In this document: piece by piece, positions 7,843-15,075 of the stretch
How the letters are laid out: every line of letters begins with the position of its first letter
Numbering within the stretch: position 1 is the stretch's first letter
Assembly: GCA_045128275.1 (NCBI GenBank)
Contig: JBGVRH010000096.1
Location: forward strand, 1-29,809
Direction: 5' to 3'
DNA length: 29,809 bases
From: CAMEON01 sp045128275
Lineage (GTDB): Bacteria > Bacillota > Clostridia > Oscillospirales > CAG-272
Position numbers and translations under genes: made by a program
The notes under the pieces: generated by a model
Databases searched by the model: none
Seen by the model: only the letters and a program-made list of their open reading frames with translations
What the model was told of the DNA's origin: nothing

Positions 7843-8604
7843 TTACAGCTCAAGGGCGTAGATGAGACAGCTCAGAACGAAGCCTGACGCGGTCTCGGTG
7901 CGCAGGATGCGCTTACCCAGCCCCGTCATGGCAAAGCCCAGGGAGCGGGCGGTCTCGGCCTCCTCGGGGGAGAAGCCTCCCTCGCTGCCCACGAAGATGG
8001 CGATCTCGGGGGTGTGCCCCGTGTCCAGGGCGGCGTCCAGGGTGGGTCTTGCCTGCTCGATGAGGACGGGCAGGGGGGATACGGTGCTTCCTTCGTAGCA
8101 GAAGAGAACCAGGTCGGCTCCCTCGGCGGCCTTCAGGGCCTCATTGAAGGTGACCGTAGGCTTGACGGTAGGAATGATGCCGCGACCGCACTGCTTGGCG
8201 GCCTCCTCTGCGATGCGTTGGCGGCGCTCGGTCTTTCGGGCCTCGGCCTCGGGCTTGGCGCGGACGATGCAGCGGCTGGACTCAAAGGGGATGACCTCGC
8301 TGACACCGCATTCCACCGCCTTCTGGATGACGGTATCCATCTTGTCTCCCTTGGGGAGAGCCTGGAACAGGCGGGCCTTGAAGGGCGGCTCGGTATCGAT
8401 GGGGGAGGAGGAGAGGACTCTGGCGGTGGCGCTCTCTCCGTCGAAGGAGGCCATCTCGCAGAGGTAGGCGGTCTGCTGGTCGCAGACCCGAATCCTGTCT
8501 CCCGGGGCAAGCCGCAGGGAGTAGGAGGCGTGGTGGGCGTTCTCGCCCGTCAGGGTGACGATGCCATCCTGAATGTCGGAGGGCTCCACAAAGAAACGCG
8601 GCAC
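7843..8604 (-). CDS. rsmE: 16S rRNA (uracil1498-N3)-methyltransferase RsmE
   Basis: I place the start at a GTG (8604), giving a PRFFVE N-terminus typical of RsmE, with AAAGGAG eight bases upstream. The longer open frame to 8730 reads through leader sequence and is not needed. The 253-residue product has an N-terminal PUA-like domain (about 1-70) and a SPOUT knot methyltransferase domain. The knot signatures are VGSEGGFSPEE (205-215) and LGKRILRTETA (228-238). It transfers methyl from S-adenosylmethionine to N3 of U1498 in the decoding region of 16S rRNA. The usual neighbour prmA is absent. It is first in a probable four-gene unit ending with greA. Confidence 0.96.
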   Translation of the reverse strand: MPRFFVEPSDIQDGIVTLTGENAHHASYSLRLAPGDRIRVCDQQTAYLCEMASFDGESATARVLSSSPIDTEPPFKARLFQALPKGDKMDTVIQKAVECGVSEVIPFESSRCIVRAKPEAEARKTERRQRIAEEAAKQCGRGIIPTVKPTVTFNEALKAAEGADLVLFCYEGSTVSPLPVLIEQARPTLDAALDTGHTPEIAIFVGSEGGFSPEEAETARSLGFAMTGLGKRILRTETASGFVLSCLIYALEL

Positions 8605-8762
8605 GGGTCTCACTCCTTTCCTCTTTGGCATTGGGGGCACGGACAGAAAACCCGACTTGCGGGTCGCACAGCGGGCAAGATCGGGGTACTTCGTGGGTTT
8701 TGACGGAGGATTTGACGGTTGTAGTGACAATACACAAAGGATTCCGTCATGTTGTTGAAAAT

Positions 8763-8791
8763 ACTATACCACAAAATCACCAATTTGTCAA
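8763..8791 (-). promoter_or_regulatory. Sigma-A promoter for rsmE
   Basis: On the minus strand TTGACA (8786-8791) is separated by exactly 17 bases from TATAGT (8763-8768). It lies about 160 bases upstream of the rsmE GTG, giving a leader of about 150 bases. The leader contains a hairpin TGACGGA/TCCGTCA (8701-8707 with 8743-8749). The spacer and -35 are part of an inverted repeat with 8881-8898. Confidence 0.85.
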
Positions 8792-8966
8792 CAGGCTTTT
8801 TGTGGTTTTGAGCAAGAAAGGTGTCATTATTTACAATTTCTTCTTATTTTCCCCGAGAGGCGGGGGCAAAAGTCCCAAACGGGTCAATTGGTGATTTTGC
8901 GGGTGGCATCCGTTATGATGTGCAAGTTGTCCTATCAACCTTTCACGCAATGATTTTTTTCAAAGA

Positions 8967-9034
8967 AAAAGCAAGACAAAGGACGAAGCAGCGCCGCCCG
9001 AGGGAGGCTGTGTCGGATCCTGTATCTTGCTTTT
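8967..9034 (-). terminator. Large hairpin terminator of the THUMP methyltransferase gene
   Basis: AAAAGCAAGACAAAGGA (8967-8983) pairs with TCCTGTATCTTGCTTTT (9018-9034), about 15 of 17 positions, around a GC-rich apical part. On the minus-strand transcript the stem runs into UUUUUCUUUG. It sits 28 bases after the stop codon at 9063. The remaining intergenic DNA (8605-9062) contains the rsmE promoter and no gene. Confidence 0.65.
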
Positions 9035-9062
9035 GGATGGGTCTGTCCCGTGCCCCGAGGGA

Positions 9063-10367
9063 TCAGCCCTTCTTTTTGGGCGGGTAGGGACGATCGGTGC
9101 GAGGGCCGTAGGGCTTGCGGTCGCGGTCTCCGAAGCTCGGCTTACGGTTTCGGTCGGCGGGGTAGCGGTCAGAGCCTCTTTCAGAGCCTCGGTCGGGCTT
9201 ACGATCGAAGATCTCCTTGGCGGTCCTTCCCTTTTCGTCCCGCGCCTCGGCGGGCTTGAAATACTCGTAAAGGTAGCAAGGGAGCATGCCGTTGTAGAGC
9301 TTCTTGACCTTGTCGGCTCGCTGGCCGTAGAGGCGGTCGAAGCGGTCGGAGGAGGTCAGGACGTAGATCTGCCAGGGGTAGAGAGCCTTGAAGGAGCCGC
9401 CCAGCTGCTGGTAGAGGCGCTCGATCTCCTCCCGCTCGCCCATGCGCTCGCCGTAGGGGGGATTGCAGACAACCGTTCCCTTGCGGTCTTCCTTTTTGAT
9501 GTGGCGGGCGTCGGCTTGGAAGATGTTGAGGTACTCCTCCACCCCCGCCCGCAGGGCGTTCTCATAGGTGATGTCCAGGATATCCTCGTCGATGTCCGAG
9601 GCGTAGACCTCAAAATGACAGTCGGTGCGGATCTTGGCCTGTGCCTCGGCGCGGGCGGTCTCCCAGAGGGCCTTGGGGATATTGGCGAAGTCCTCCCCCG
9701 CGAAGGAGCGGCCCAGACCGGGGGCGCGGCCGCTGACCAGCATGGCGGCCTCAATGGCGATGGTGCCCGAGCCGCAGAAGGGATCCCAGAAGAGGATATC
9801 CTCACGGGGGCGGGCGGTCATGACCAGGGCGGCGGCCAGGGTCTCCCGCAGAGGGGCGGCACCCGCCTCGGGGCGGTAGCCTCGCTTGTGGAGAGCCACC
9901 CCCGAGGTGTCGATCATGAGGTGGGCCACATCCTTAAAGATGAAGAATTCGATCTGATACTTGACCCCCGTTTCCTCGAACCAGGAGATGCCGTACCTCT
10001 CCTTCAAGCGCTCCACCACCGCCTTCTTGACGATGCTCTGGCAGTCGGGGAGGGAGGTGAGTCCGCTCTTGATGGAGTGGCCCTTCACGGGGAAGGCATC
10101 GGCGCGGCTGATCCAGTCCTCCCAAGGAAGGGACTTGACTCCGTCGAACAGCTCGGCAAAGCTGGCGGCGGGGAAAGCCCCCAGGTGGACAAAGATCCGC
10201 TCGGCACAGCGCAGGTTGATGTTGGCGCGGGGGATATCCGCCTCGGTGCCCTCAAAGGTCACACGGCCGTCCATGGTGTCCAGGCGTTTGAGTCCCAGGG
10301 CATCGATCTCCTCTCCCAGGAGCTTTTCCAGGCCGAACATACAGGTGGCCACAAGTGTCAGTTTCAT
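9063..10367 (-). CDS. THUMP-domain class I SAM-dependent rRNA methyltransferase (RlmL/YpsC-like)
   Basis: The start at 10367 (MKLTLVATC) has GAAAGGA upstream; the open frame further upstream is non-coding. The 434-residue protein has an N-terminal ferredoxin-like/THUMP region (about 1-165). A Rossmann methyltransferase domain follows, with motif I DPFCGSG (195-201) and catalytic NPPYGER (302-308). These motifs place it with the proteins that make N2-methylguanosine in 23S rRNA. The exact target base is not certain. Family members usually end near residue 375-385. This one has a basic, disordered tail (376-434) with RYPADRNRKPSFGD and DRPYPPKKKG, strikingly like the N-terminal extension of RlmB at 22067. 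It is monocistronic between a divergent intergenic region and its own terminator. Confidence 0.93.
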   Translation of the reverse strand: MKLTLVATCMFGLEKLLGEEIDALGLKRLDTMDGRVTFEGTEADIPRANINLRCAERIFVHLGAFPAASFAELFDGVKSLPWEDWISRADAFPVKGHSIKSGLTSLPDCQSIVKKAVVERLKERYGISWFEETGVKYQIEFFIFKDVAHLMIDTSGVALHKRGYRPEAGAAPLRETLAAALVMTARPREDILFWDPFCGSGTIAIEAAMLVSGRAPGLGRSFAGEDFANIPKALWETARAEAQAKIRTDCHFEVYASDIDEDILDITYENALRAGVEEYLNIFQADARHIKKEDRKGTVVCNPPYGERMGEREEIERLYQQLGGSFKALYPWQIYVLTSSDRFDRLYGQRADKVKKLYNGMLPCYLYEYFKPAEARDEKGRTAKEIFDRKPDRGSERGSDRYPADRNRKPSFGDRDRKPYGPRTDRPYPPKKKG

Positions 10368-10456
10368 TTCGGTTCCTTTCGTATTGGAGCGCAGGTCAGG
10401 ATCCCACGTTCTCATAATCTTCACAAAGCATTCAGTTTTTTTCAAATATTTCGCCC

Positions 10457-11069
10457 TTTGGTTAACACATTCGTCCTTTATAATAAACGCGTAACCAAAA
10501 GGAATGACAGCAATGGGCTGCGGCCCTTGGCGCGTTCCCGTACAGCCGTCTGTGATGGGGGTCTCTCCCAAGCCTCGCGGACGGTGGTGACCGCTCCGAC
10601 TTCACGGAGCCGTGTCGAATTTGCGGTACCCAACGGCTTCCTCCAAAGACTCCAACCACGGCAGGCGGAGGGGAAGACGGGCAAAGGAAGCACGGTGAAG
10701 GGGAGTCACAGCGTCCCACGGGGATCTGTCCACGTCCCGTAACCCACGCAAACCGCGGGCTCCCGAGGTCCGCCGAGGGCCGCGTCTGTCACGCGTGCTT
10801 CATCTCTATGGCTCACTCGCAAGGTCGCTTGGCTCTGTATGCGGCGGCGCGGATGAGATGCTTGTCGACGGCGCTCATGGGGATGGGGTACGGGTGATGG
10901 AACGACCGTCACGGGGGATATCATTGATCTCCATGTCGACGCCCCTCGGCGGCACCGAGGGTGCCCGCAAGACCTCCCCGCGTTTTTGGCTTCTGCGCGG
11001 GGTCACGTAGAGCACTCCGAGGAATACGGGCGCACGGTGGAGAGGATCCGCTGTGCGCTTTCCTTTTTT
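10457..11069 (+). other. Unassigned structured region, possible large non-coding RNA or decayed repeat
   Basis: The 865 bases between the divergent starts at 10367 and 11233 contain no open frame with a ribosome binding site and protein-like composition. The DNA is much more GC-rich than the other intergenic spaces. It carries many strong stems: TTTGGTTA/TAACCAAA (10457/10492), GCTCCG..CGGAGC near 10590-10612, CCCTCGG..CCGAGGG near 10943-10962, and CCCCGC..GCGGGG near 10975-11001. It ends at a plus-strand intrinsic terminator. A TATAAT lies at 10479-10484 but without a good -35. I found neither the tmRNA, RNase P nor SRP signature sequences. Part of it (about 10478-10700) may be a dispersed repeat remnant. 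Confidence 0.35.
11030..11069 (+). terminator. Plus-strand intrinsic terminator upstream of the DUF4353 gene
   Basis: GCGCAC (11030-11035) pairs with GTGCGC (11053-11058). An inner stem GG/CC lies around GAGAGGAT, and the structure is followed by TTTCCTTTTTTC. It lies 160 bases before the only plus-strand gene, so it must end some other plus-strand transcript. Confidence 0.65.
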
Positions 11070-11195
11070 CTTGCGTATCAATGCATATTTCTGTTCGGGT
11101 CTATTCATGACCGAACGGTTTTGCGTTCCGAAAAATGTAACAAATCTTTTATCTTTCTTTCGATTTTCCTTCTTTTTTCCCTCATATTCGGGGGG

Positions 11196-11201
11196 TATAC
11201 T
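11196..11201 (+). promoter_or_regulatory. Probable -10 element of the DUF4353 lipoprotein gene
   Basis: TATACT lies 32 bases before the ATG. The region 17 bases upstream is a T-run without a good -35 match. AAAGGAAAG (11212-11220) serves as the ribosome binding site. Confidence 0.4.
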
Positions 11202-11232
11202 ATAGGCATTCAAAGGAAAGCAAGGTATATTT

Positions 11233-13230
11233 ATGAAGTACAGTCGTTACGCGTCCATCTGTCTTGCCCTGCTTCTGGCCGCTTCCCTGCTGGCCTCCTG
11301 CGGGAGTCGGGGGCAGGGTGGAGCCGACACGCAAAATGCGGGAAACAGCTCGGTTACGGTGGAGGTAGGAGGCTCGATCCCGGAGTCCTCTACGGGAAAC
11401 GCAAGTATGACTGCCGATCCTGAGACCGCTCCCGAGATAAAGCCCGCCACGGAGCCTTCCGCCGGTGACTACACCCCTGCGGGGGAGACGGTCATCACCC
11501 TGGGGGATGCCGCCGCCGTGGAGGGTGAGGGGGCAACCGCCGAGGGGGCAGTAATCACCATCACCCGCGCGGGTACCTACCTCGTCAGCGGTAGGGCAGC
11601 TGACGGGCAGATCATTGTGGATACCGCCGACGAGAGCAAGGTGACCCTTCTCTTCAACGGTGCTTCCCTGACCTGTCAAAGCGGCCCGGCGGTCTTTGTC
11701 AAGTCTGCCCCCAAGAAGGTGGTCATCTCCACCGTGGCGGGCTCGGTGAACCTTCTCTCGGACGGCTCGGGTTACGTCGTTCCCGACGAAGAGCAGGTGG
11801 AGGGTGAGATCTACCCCAGCGCCTGTATCTACTCCTGCGAGGATCTGGAGCTGATCGGTGACGGTGAGCTTCATATCACGGGCAACGCCGACAAGGGCAT
11901 CAACACCAAGGACGATCTCAGGATCAAGAGCGGGACGCTCACGGTCACGTCTGTGGGCGTGGGCATCCGCGCCAACGATTCCCTGGAGATGAGCGGCGGT
12001 ACAGTCACCGTTCAAGCGGGCGGGGACGGGGTCAAGACCGCCAATACAGAGACCGAGGGCAAGGGCTCCCTCACCGTGGAGGGCGGTTCCCTCTATATCA
12101 CCGCCAAGGGCGACGGGCTTTCGGCGGCCACCGATCTCACGGTCAGCGGCGGCAGTCTCGTGCTGACCACCACCGATACCGACGGGGTGGTGCTGGAGGA
12201 GTCGGCGGGCAATCCCACAAGCAGCTCCATGGGGGGCAGCTTTGGGGGCATGGGCGGAGGCCGACCCGGCGGCCCAGGCGGCATGGGTGAAAGCTCTGCC
12301 GACAAGGCCGCTATCAGCGCAAAAGGCCTCAAGGCCGCGGGACTTTTAACGGTGAGCGGCGGCTCGGTCACGGTCGTGGCGCAGGATGACGGCATCCACA
12401 GCGATGGTGACGTGCATATCGCAGGCGGCTCGGTGCATATCCGCGCGGCGGACGACGGCATCCACGCCGAAAAGGAGCTGACGGTCAGCGGCGGCGTTCT
12501 CACCGTTGCCCAGAGCTACGAGGGCCTGGAGGCGCTCCACATCAATATTCTGGGGGGCACCAACCGCATCACCGCTTCCGACGACGGTGCCAACGCCACA
12601 AACGGCATGGGCGGCGGCATGATGGGAGGCCCCGGCGGCAGACCCGGCGGGGCGCCCGGCGGAATGCCCGACGGCTGGTGGGGTCAAGGCTCCGACAGCG
12701 GCAGTACCGACACCACGACCTCTGCCGAGACCCCCGTCCTCACCTTCGCGGGAGGCTATTCGGTCTTCAACGCGGCAGGTGACGGCATTGATTCCAACGG
12801 AAACATCGTCATTTCGGGCGGCACGGTCATTGTGTACGGCCCCACCGATAACGGCAACGGCCCCATTGATTCGGGTGACGGTGGCTACAGCGTCACGATC
12901 TCGGGCGGTATGCTCCTGGCCGTAGGAAGCAGCGGCATGGCCGAGTCCGCCGAAAACGCGGGACAGGCTGTGCTGGCGGCCTCTTGGCGCGGTACGGGTC
13001 TTTCCGCGGGAGAGATCATCGGCATCGCGGACGAAAGCGGCAAGGTGTTGGCGGCCTTTGAGCTACCCAAAGCCATTTCCTCCATCGTCTTCAGCTCGGC
13101 TGATCTGACGGCGGGCGAGACCTACTCCATCGTGGGAGGCGGCTCCACCACAGGAACGGCAACCGACGGAGTGATCGATCCCGCAACTTATACGGGGTAT
13201 GAGTCGATGGGGGAGATCGAGGCGTACTGA
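11233..13230 (+). CDS. Surface lipoprotein with DUF4353-type carbohydrate-binding beta-solenoid
   Basis: The 665-residue protein begins with a lipoprotein signal (LLLAASLLASC, lipidated C23), so it should sit on the outer face of the membrane. After a Ser/Thr/Glu-rich linker (about 24-85) comes a region typical of proteins annotated as carbohydrate-binding domain-containing (DUF4353): ITITRAGTYLVSGRAADGQI, then VTLLFNGASLTCQSGPAVFV. The rest is built of repeated LTVSGGSxxVxAxDDGIxA units, which predict a parallel beta-helix. Two Gly/Met/Pro-rich loops interrupt it, encoded around 12232-12290 and 12604-12690 (for example GGMGGGRPGGPGGMG). In other Clostridia, relatives often neighbour CotH kinases, which are absent here. 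It is the only plus-strand gene and stands alone. Binding or structural roles are inferred; no catalytic residues are evident. Confidence 0.88.
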   Translation: MKYSRYASICLALLLAASLLASCGSRGQGGADTQNAGNSSVTVEVGGSIPESSTGNASMTADPETAPEIKPATEPSAGDYTPAGETVITLGDAAAVEGEGATAEGAVITITRAGTYLVSGRAADGQIIVDTADESKVTLLFNGASLTCQSGPAVFVKSAPKKVVISTVAGSVNLLSDGSGYVVPDEEQVEGEIYPSACIYSCEDLELIGDGELHITGNADKGINTKDDLRIKSGTLTVTSVGVGIRANDSLEMSGGTVTVQAGGDGVKTANTETEGKGSLTVEGGSLYITAKGDGLSAATDLTVSGGSLVLTTTDTDGVVLEESAGNPTSSSMGGSFGGMGGGRPGGPGGMGESSADKAAISAKGLKAAGLLTVSGGSVTVVAQDDGIHSDGDVHIAGGSVHIRAADDGIHAEKELTVSGGVLTVAQSYEGLEALHINILGGTNRITASDDGANATNGMGGGMMGGPGGRPGGAPGGMPDGWWGQGSDSGSTDTTTSAETPVLTFAGGYSVFNAAGDGIDSNGNIVISGGTVIVYGPTDNGNGPIDSGDGGYSVTISGGMLLAVGSSGMAESAENAGQAVLAASWRGTGLSAGEIIGIADESGKVLAAFELPKAISSIVFSSADLTAGETYSIVGGGSTTGTATDGVIDPATYTGYESMGEIEAY

Positions 13231-13234
13231 TGCA

Positions 13235-13260
13235 AATGATCGGCTTGAAACCCGATCATT
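13235..13260 (+). terminator. Hairpin after the DUF4353 gene
   Basis: AATGATCGG (13235-13243) pairs perfectly with CCGATCATT (13252-13260), four bases after the stop codon. There is no U-tract, so it is probably a 3'-end stabilising stem. The stronger plus-strand terminator lies at 13433-13465. Confidence 0.45.
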
Positions 13261-13262
13261 GC

Positions 13263-13424
13263 TAATGAATAATGAATAATGAATTATGAATAATGAATAA
13301 TTGTTGTCGGAAACCTTCGGTTTCCCGCATTTATTTGATAAATGGACAAATCCGAAGGATTTGAACCATCATTATTCATTATTTATCAGCCGCTTGCGGC
13401 GACTTCATTATTCATTATTCATTC
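13263..13424. repeat. AT-rich palindromic repeat with TAATGAATAATGAAT arms
   Basis: The left arm (13263-13301) is a run of TAATGAATAATGAAT units. The right arm (13369-13424) is the inverted run (CATTATTCATTATTTATC and CATTATTCATTATTCATTC). The interior has hairpins GGAAACCTTCGGTTTCC and CAAATCCGAAGGATTTG. It lies between the convergent ends of the DUF4353 gene and the 13475 gene. Confidence 0.75.
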
Positions 13425-13432
13425 TTTTTTTC

Positions 13433-13465
13433 AGGGCGGTTCCCTTGGAGGAATCGCCCTTTTTC
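13433..13465 (+). terminator. Plus-strand intrinsic terminator
   Basis: AGGGCGGTTCC pairs with GGAATCGCCCT (stem ends 13433 and 13460), followed by TTTTTCT. It faces the DUF4353 gene and lies beyond the AT-rich repeat. Read on the other strand, the tail after the stem is A-rich, so it would not efficiently end the opposing genes. Confidence 0.75.
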
Positions 13466-13474
13466 TATGCGATC

Positions 13475-13993
13475 TTACTTCCCCTTCCGCTCGATCTTTC
13501 CCTCAAACAGCTTCTCAAAGGTCTCCTCGGTGCCGATGGTCATGAGGCTTTTCTGGCAGACCATGCCTCGGCCGCTCTGGGAGGGGATGTCGAGGTAGTA
13601 GTAGTCCCCCATGTCCAGCACCCGGCGGATCTCCTCGCGGTACAGCTCCAGGCGGCGCTTGGGGCACTCGAAGATGACGGTGTGATCCCGATCGGCGTAG
13701 AAGACGGCGCGGGTGGGGAAAAGCTCCTTTTGTTCCCTTTTGGTGAAGGACAGGGCGAAAACAAGAAGGGAGAACAGCAGGCTGATGCCAACGAAGAGGG
13801 CGACCGCCCAATCGCATTCCTCCCAGCCCCACTCCCACACCATAATGAGTGAGACGATCAGCATGAGCGGGAGCATGACAGCCAGAAAGGACAGGGCGGC
13901 ACGGGTGGCCACGCGGCGGACCAGCCAGCGGCGGTTCTCGGGGGAGACTTCGCCTTTAAATTCCGCGTGGATGCGGACTTCACGGTGTTTCAT
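13475..13993 (-). CDS. YcxB-like two-helix membrane protein
   Basis: The protein has 172 residues. A cytoplasmic N-terminus of about 30 residues is followed by two membrane helices (about 32-54 and 62-83). A cytoplasmic C-terminal domain (about 93-168) has the look of the YcxB-like C-terminal family: a beta-rich sheet followed by LYREEIRRVLDMGDYYYLDI and a closing KSLMTIGTEETFEKLF. The function of that family is not known. A strong AAAGGAGG site precedes the ATG. It is the last of three small membrane-protein genes transcribed from 15027-15055. Confidence 0.75.
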   Translation of the reverse strand: MKHREVRIHAEFKGEVSPENRRWLVRRVATRAALSFLAVMLPLMLIVSLIMVWEWGWEECDWAVALFVGISLLFSLLVFALSFTKREQKELFPTRAVFYADRDHTVIFECPKRRLELYREEIRRVLDMGDYYYLDIPSQSGRGMVCQKSLMTIGTEETFEKLFEGKIERKGK

Positions 13994-14026
13994 GGGGGCC
14001 TCCTTTGTTGTGAGCGGGCGTTTATT

Positions 14027-14440
14027 TTACTTTGTGCGGGACTCTTTCCGCGCTTTCAGACGGTCGGACAGGAACTCGCCGTCCAGAGTGCGCAGGGTGA
14101 TGACGGCCAACAGGAGCATGGTGGAGGATAAGAACAGGGAGATCAGGATGAAGAGCATCATGAGTCCTCCGTTTATGACCGCGAAGAAGAGGCCGGCGAG
14201 GATATCCAAGCCCGTGACGGCGAAGGTCATGTACGCGCCGATCTTCCGCATGACCCGAAAGACAAGCCCCAAGGCGACGGCGACTCCCACGATCCCCCAC
14301 ACCAGCGCGGCCAAATCAATGAGGAAGCCGGCGGACTCGTCCAGGTAGGCGGCCAAGTAGGCCAGCATATTGAAGACACGGGCGAAGGGGCGGAGGATGC
14401 AGAGGAGCAGAAGGGCAATCTGGGGGATGTGCTTTTTCAT
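14027..14440 (-). CDS. Small four-helix membrane protein of unknown function
   Basis: The 137-residue protein is almost entirely hydrophobic. Four predicted helices (about residues 5-30, 38-62, 66-90 and 92-115) are followed by a short basic tail (RLKARKESRTK). I recognise no family. A segment RKIGAYMTFAVTGLDI resembles RKLALILATVSTGLEL in the neighbouring 165-residue protein, in the same position relative to the helices. The two are therefore probably diverged duplicates. AAAGGAG lies upstream of the start. It is the middle gene of a three-gene operon. Confidence 0.7.
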   Translation of the reverse strand: MKKHIPQIALLLLCILRPFARVFNMLAYLAAYLDESAGFLIDLAALVWGIVGVAVALGLVFRVMRKIGAYMTFAVTGLDILAGLFFAVINGGLMMLFILISLFLSSTMLLLAVITLRTLDGEFLSDRLKARKESRTK

Positions 14441-14464
14441 GGGATTCTCCTTTCGCGCTTGGGT

Positions 14465-14962
14465 TTAGGGAGTGTTGTTCAGCTTATCGTGCAGGACTTC
14501 CGCGCGGGCATCGATCTCCTCAGTGGGGAGCACCTTGCGAAGGGAAAACTTCCATTCGTTTTTCAGGTCGATAAAGCCCTTGATGCAGAGAGCCGTCATG
14601 ACCGCCGTCAAAAGAAGCGGGATGGCGGTCATGATCAGCGCGATCAGAAGCGAACAGATCAGCTCTAAGCCCGTGGAGACAGTGGCAAGGATCAAGGCAA
14701 GCTTGCGGGGCGCGCGATGCCAAAAGCCAACCACTCCCAAGACGAGAGGAGCGAGGCGCAACAGAATCCACAGCACCAGCAGGATCCATTGCAGAAGAGA
14801 AACGCCCGTATCGGCCAACATCACAAGAAGCGAACTTGGGCAAAAGAAATTCATGGCAATATCCGAGCCCGACCAGATCAGGTAAGTCATGAACGTGGCT
14901 ACGGTCTGGAGCAGGTACAGGACGTATAGGGATACGTGGCTTACGTGGATCTTTGTGTTCAT
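14465..14962 (-). CDS. Small membrane protein, probable paralogue of the 14440 gene product
   Basis: The 165-residue protein has about four to five hydrophobic helices between residues 10 and 130. It ends in a soluble, charged C-terminal tail (KNEWKFSLRKVLPTEEIDAR and beyond). The shared RK..(A/G)....VSTGLEL-type motif and similar helix order suggest common descent with the downstream 137-residue protein. No catalytic or transport motif is visible. AAAGGAG precedes the start codon. It is the first gene behind the promoter at 15027-15055. Function unknown. Confidence 0.7.
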   Translation of the reverse strand: MNTKIHVSHVSLYVLYLLQTVATFMTYLIWSGSDIAMNFFCPSSLLVMLADTGVSLLQWILLVLWILLRLAPLVLGVVGFWHRAPRKLALILATVSTGLELICSLLIALIMTAIPLLLTAVMTALCIKGFIDLKNEWKFSLRKVLPTEEIDARAEVLHDKLNNTP

Positions 14963-15026
14963 AGGTTCTCCTTTCTGTGGGGGGCGGAACGGTCTTCACC
15001 TATGTAGACGCAAAAAAAGCCAAAAT

Positions 15027-15055
15027 ATTACAAGGTTTTGAAAACTTTTTTTCAA
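15027..15055 (-). promoter_or_regulatory. Sigma-A promoter for the small membrane-protein operon
   Basis: On the minus strand TTGAAA (15050-15055) is followed by 17 bases and TGTAAT (15027-15032), each one mismatch from consensus. It lies about 65 bases upstream of the 14962 start and separates this unit from the rlmB operon. A weak CCGAT/ATCGG hairpin (15062-15082) followed by GAATTTTTG may partly end the upstream transcript. Confidence 0.7.
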
Positions 15056-15075
15056 AAATTCCCGATCATATCGTA

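Noticed and set aside
10371..10571. 68-codon N-terminal extension of the THUMP methyltransferase
   Set aside because: Crosses low-GC and repeat-like DNA; the methionine at 10367 has GAAAGGA and matches the usual family start.
9027..10742. 571-codon plus-strand open frame opposite the THUMP methyltransferase
   Set aside because: Antisense shadow continuing into the non-coding divergent region; methyltransferase motifs are on the other strand.
10457..11069. tmRNA, RNase P RNA or SRP RNA gene
   Set aside because: I could not find the tag frame and T-arm, the GAGGAAAGTCC core or the GGTCAGGTCCGGAAGGAAGC core on either strand.
10706..11213. Small arginine/proline-rich minus-strand open frames in the divergent region
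   Set aside because: No ribosome binding sites, shadow-like composition and overlap with strong palindromes and a terminator.
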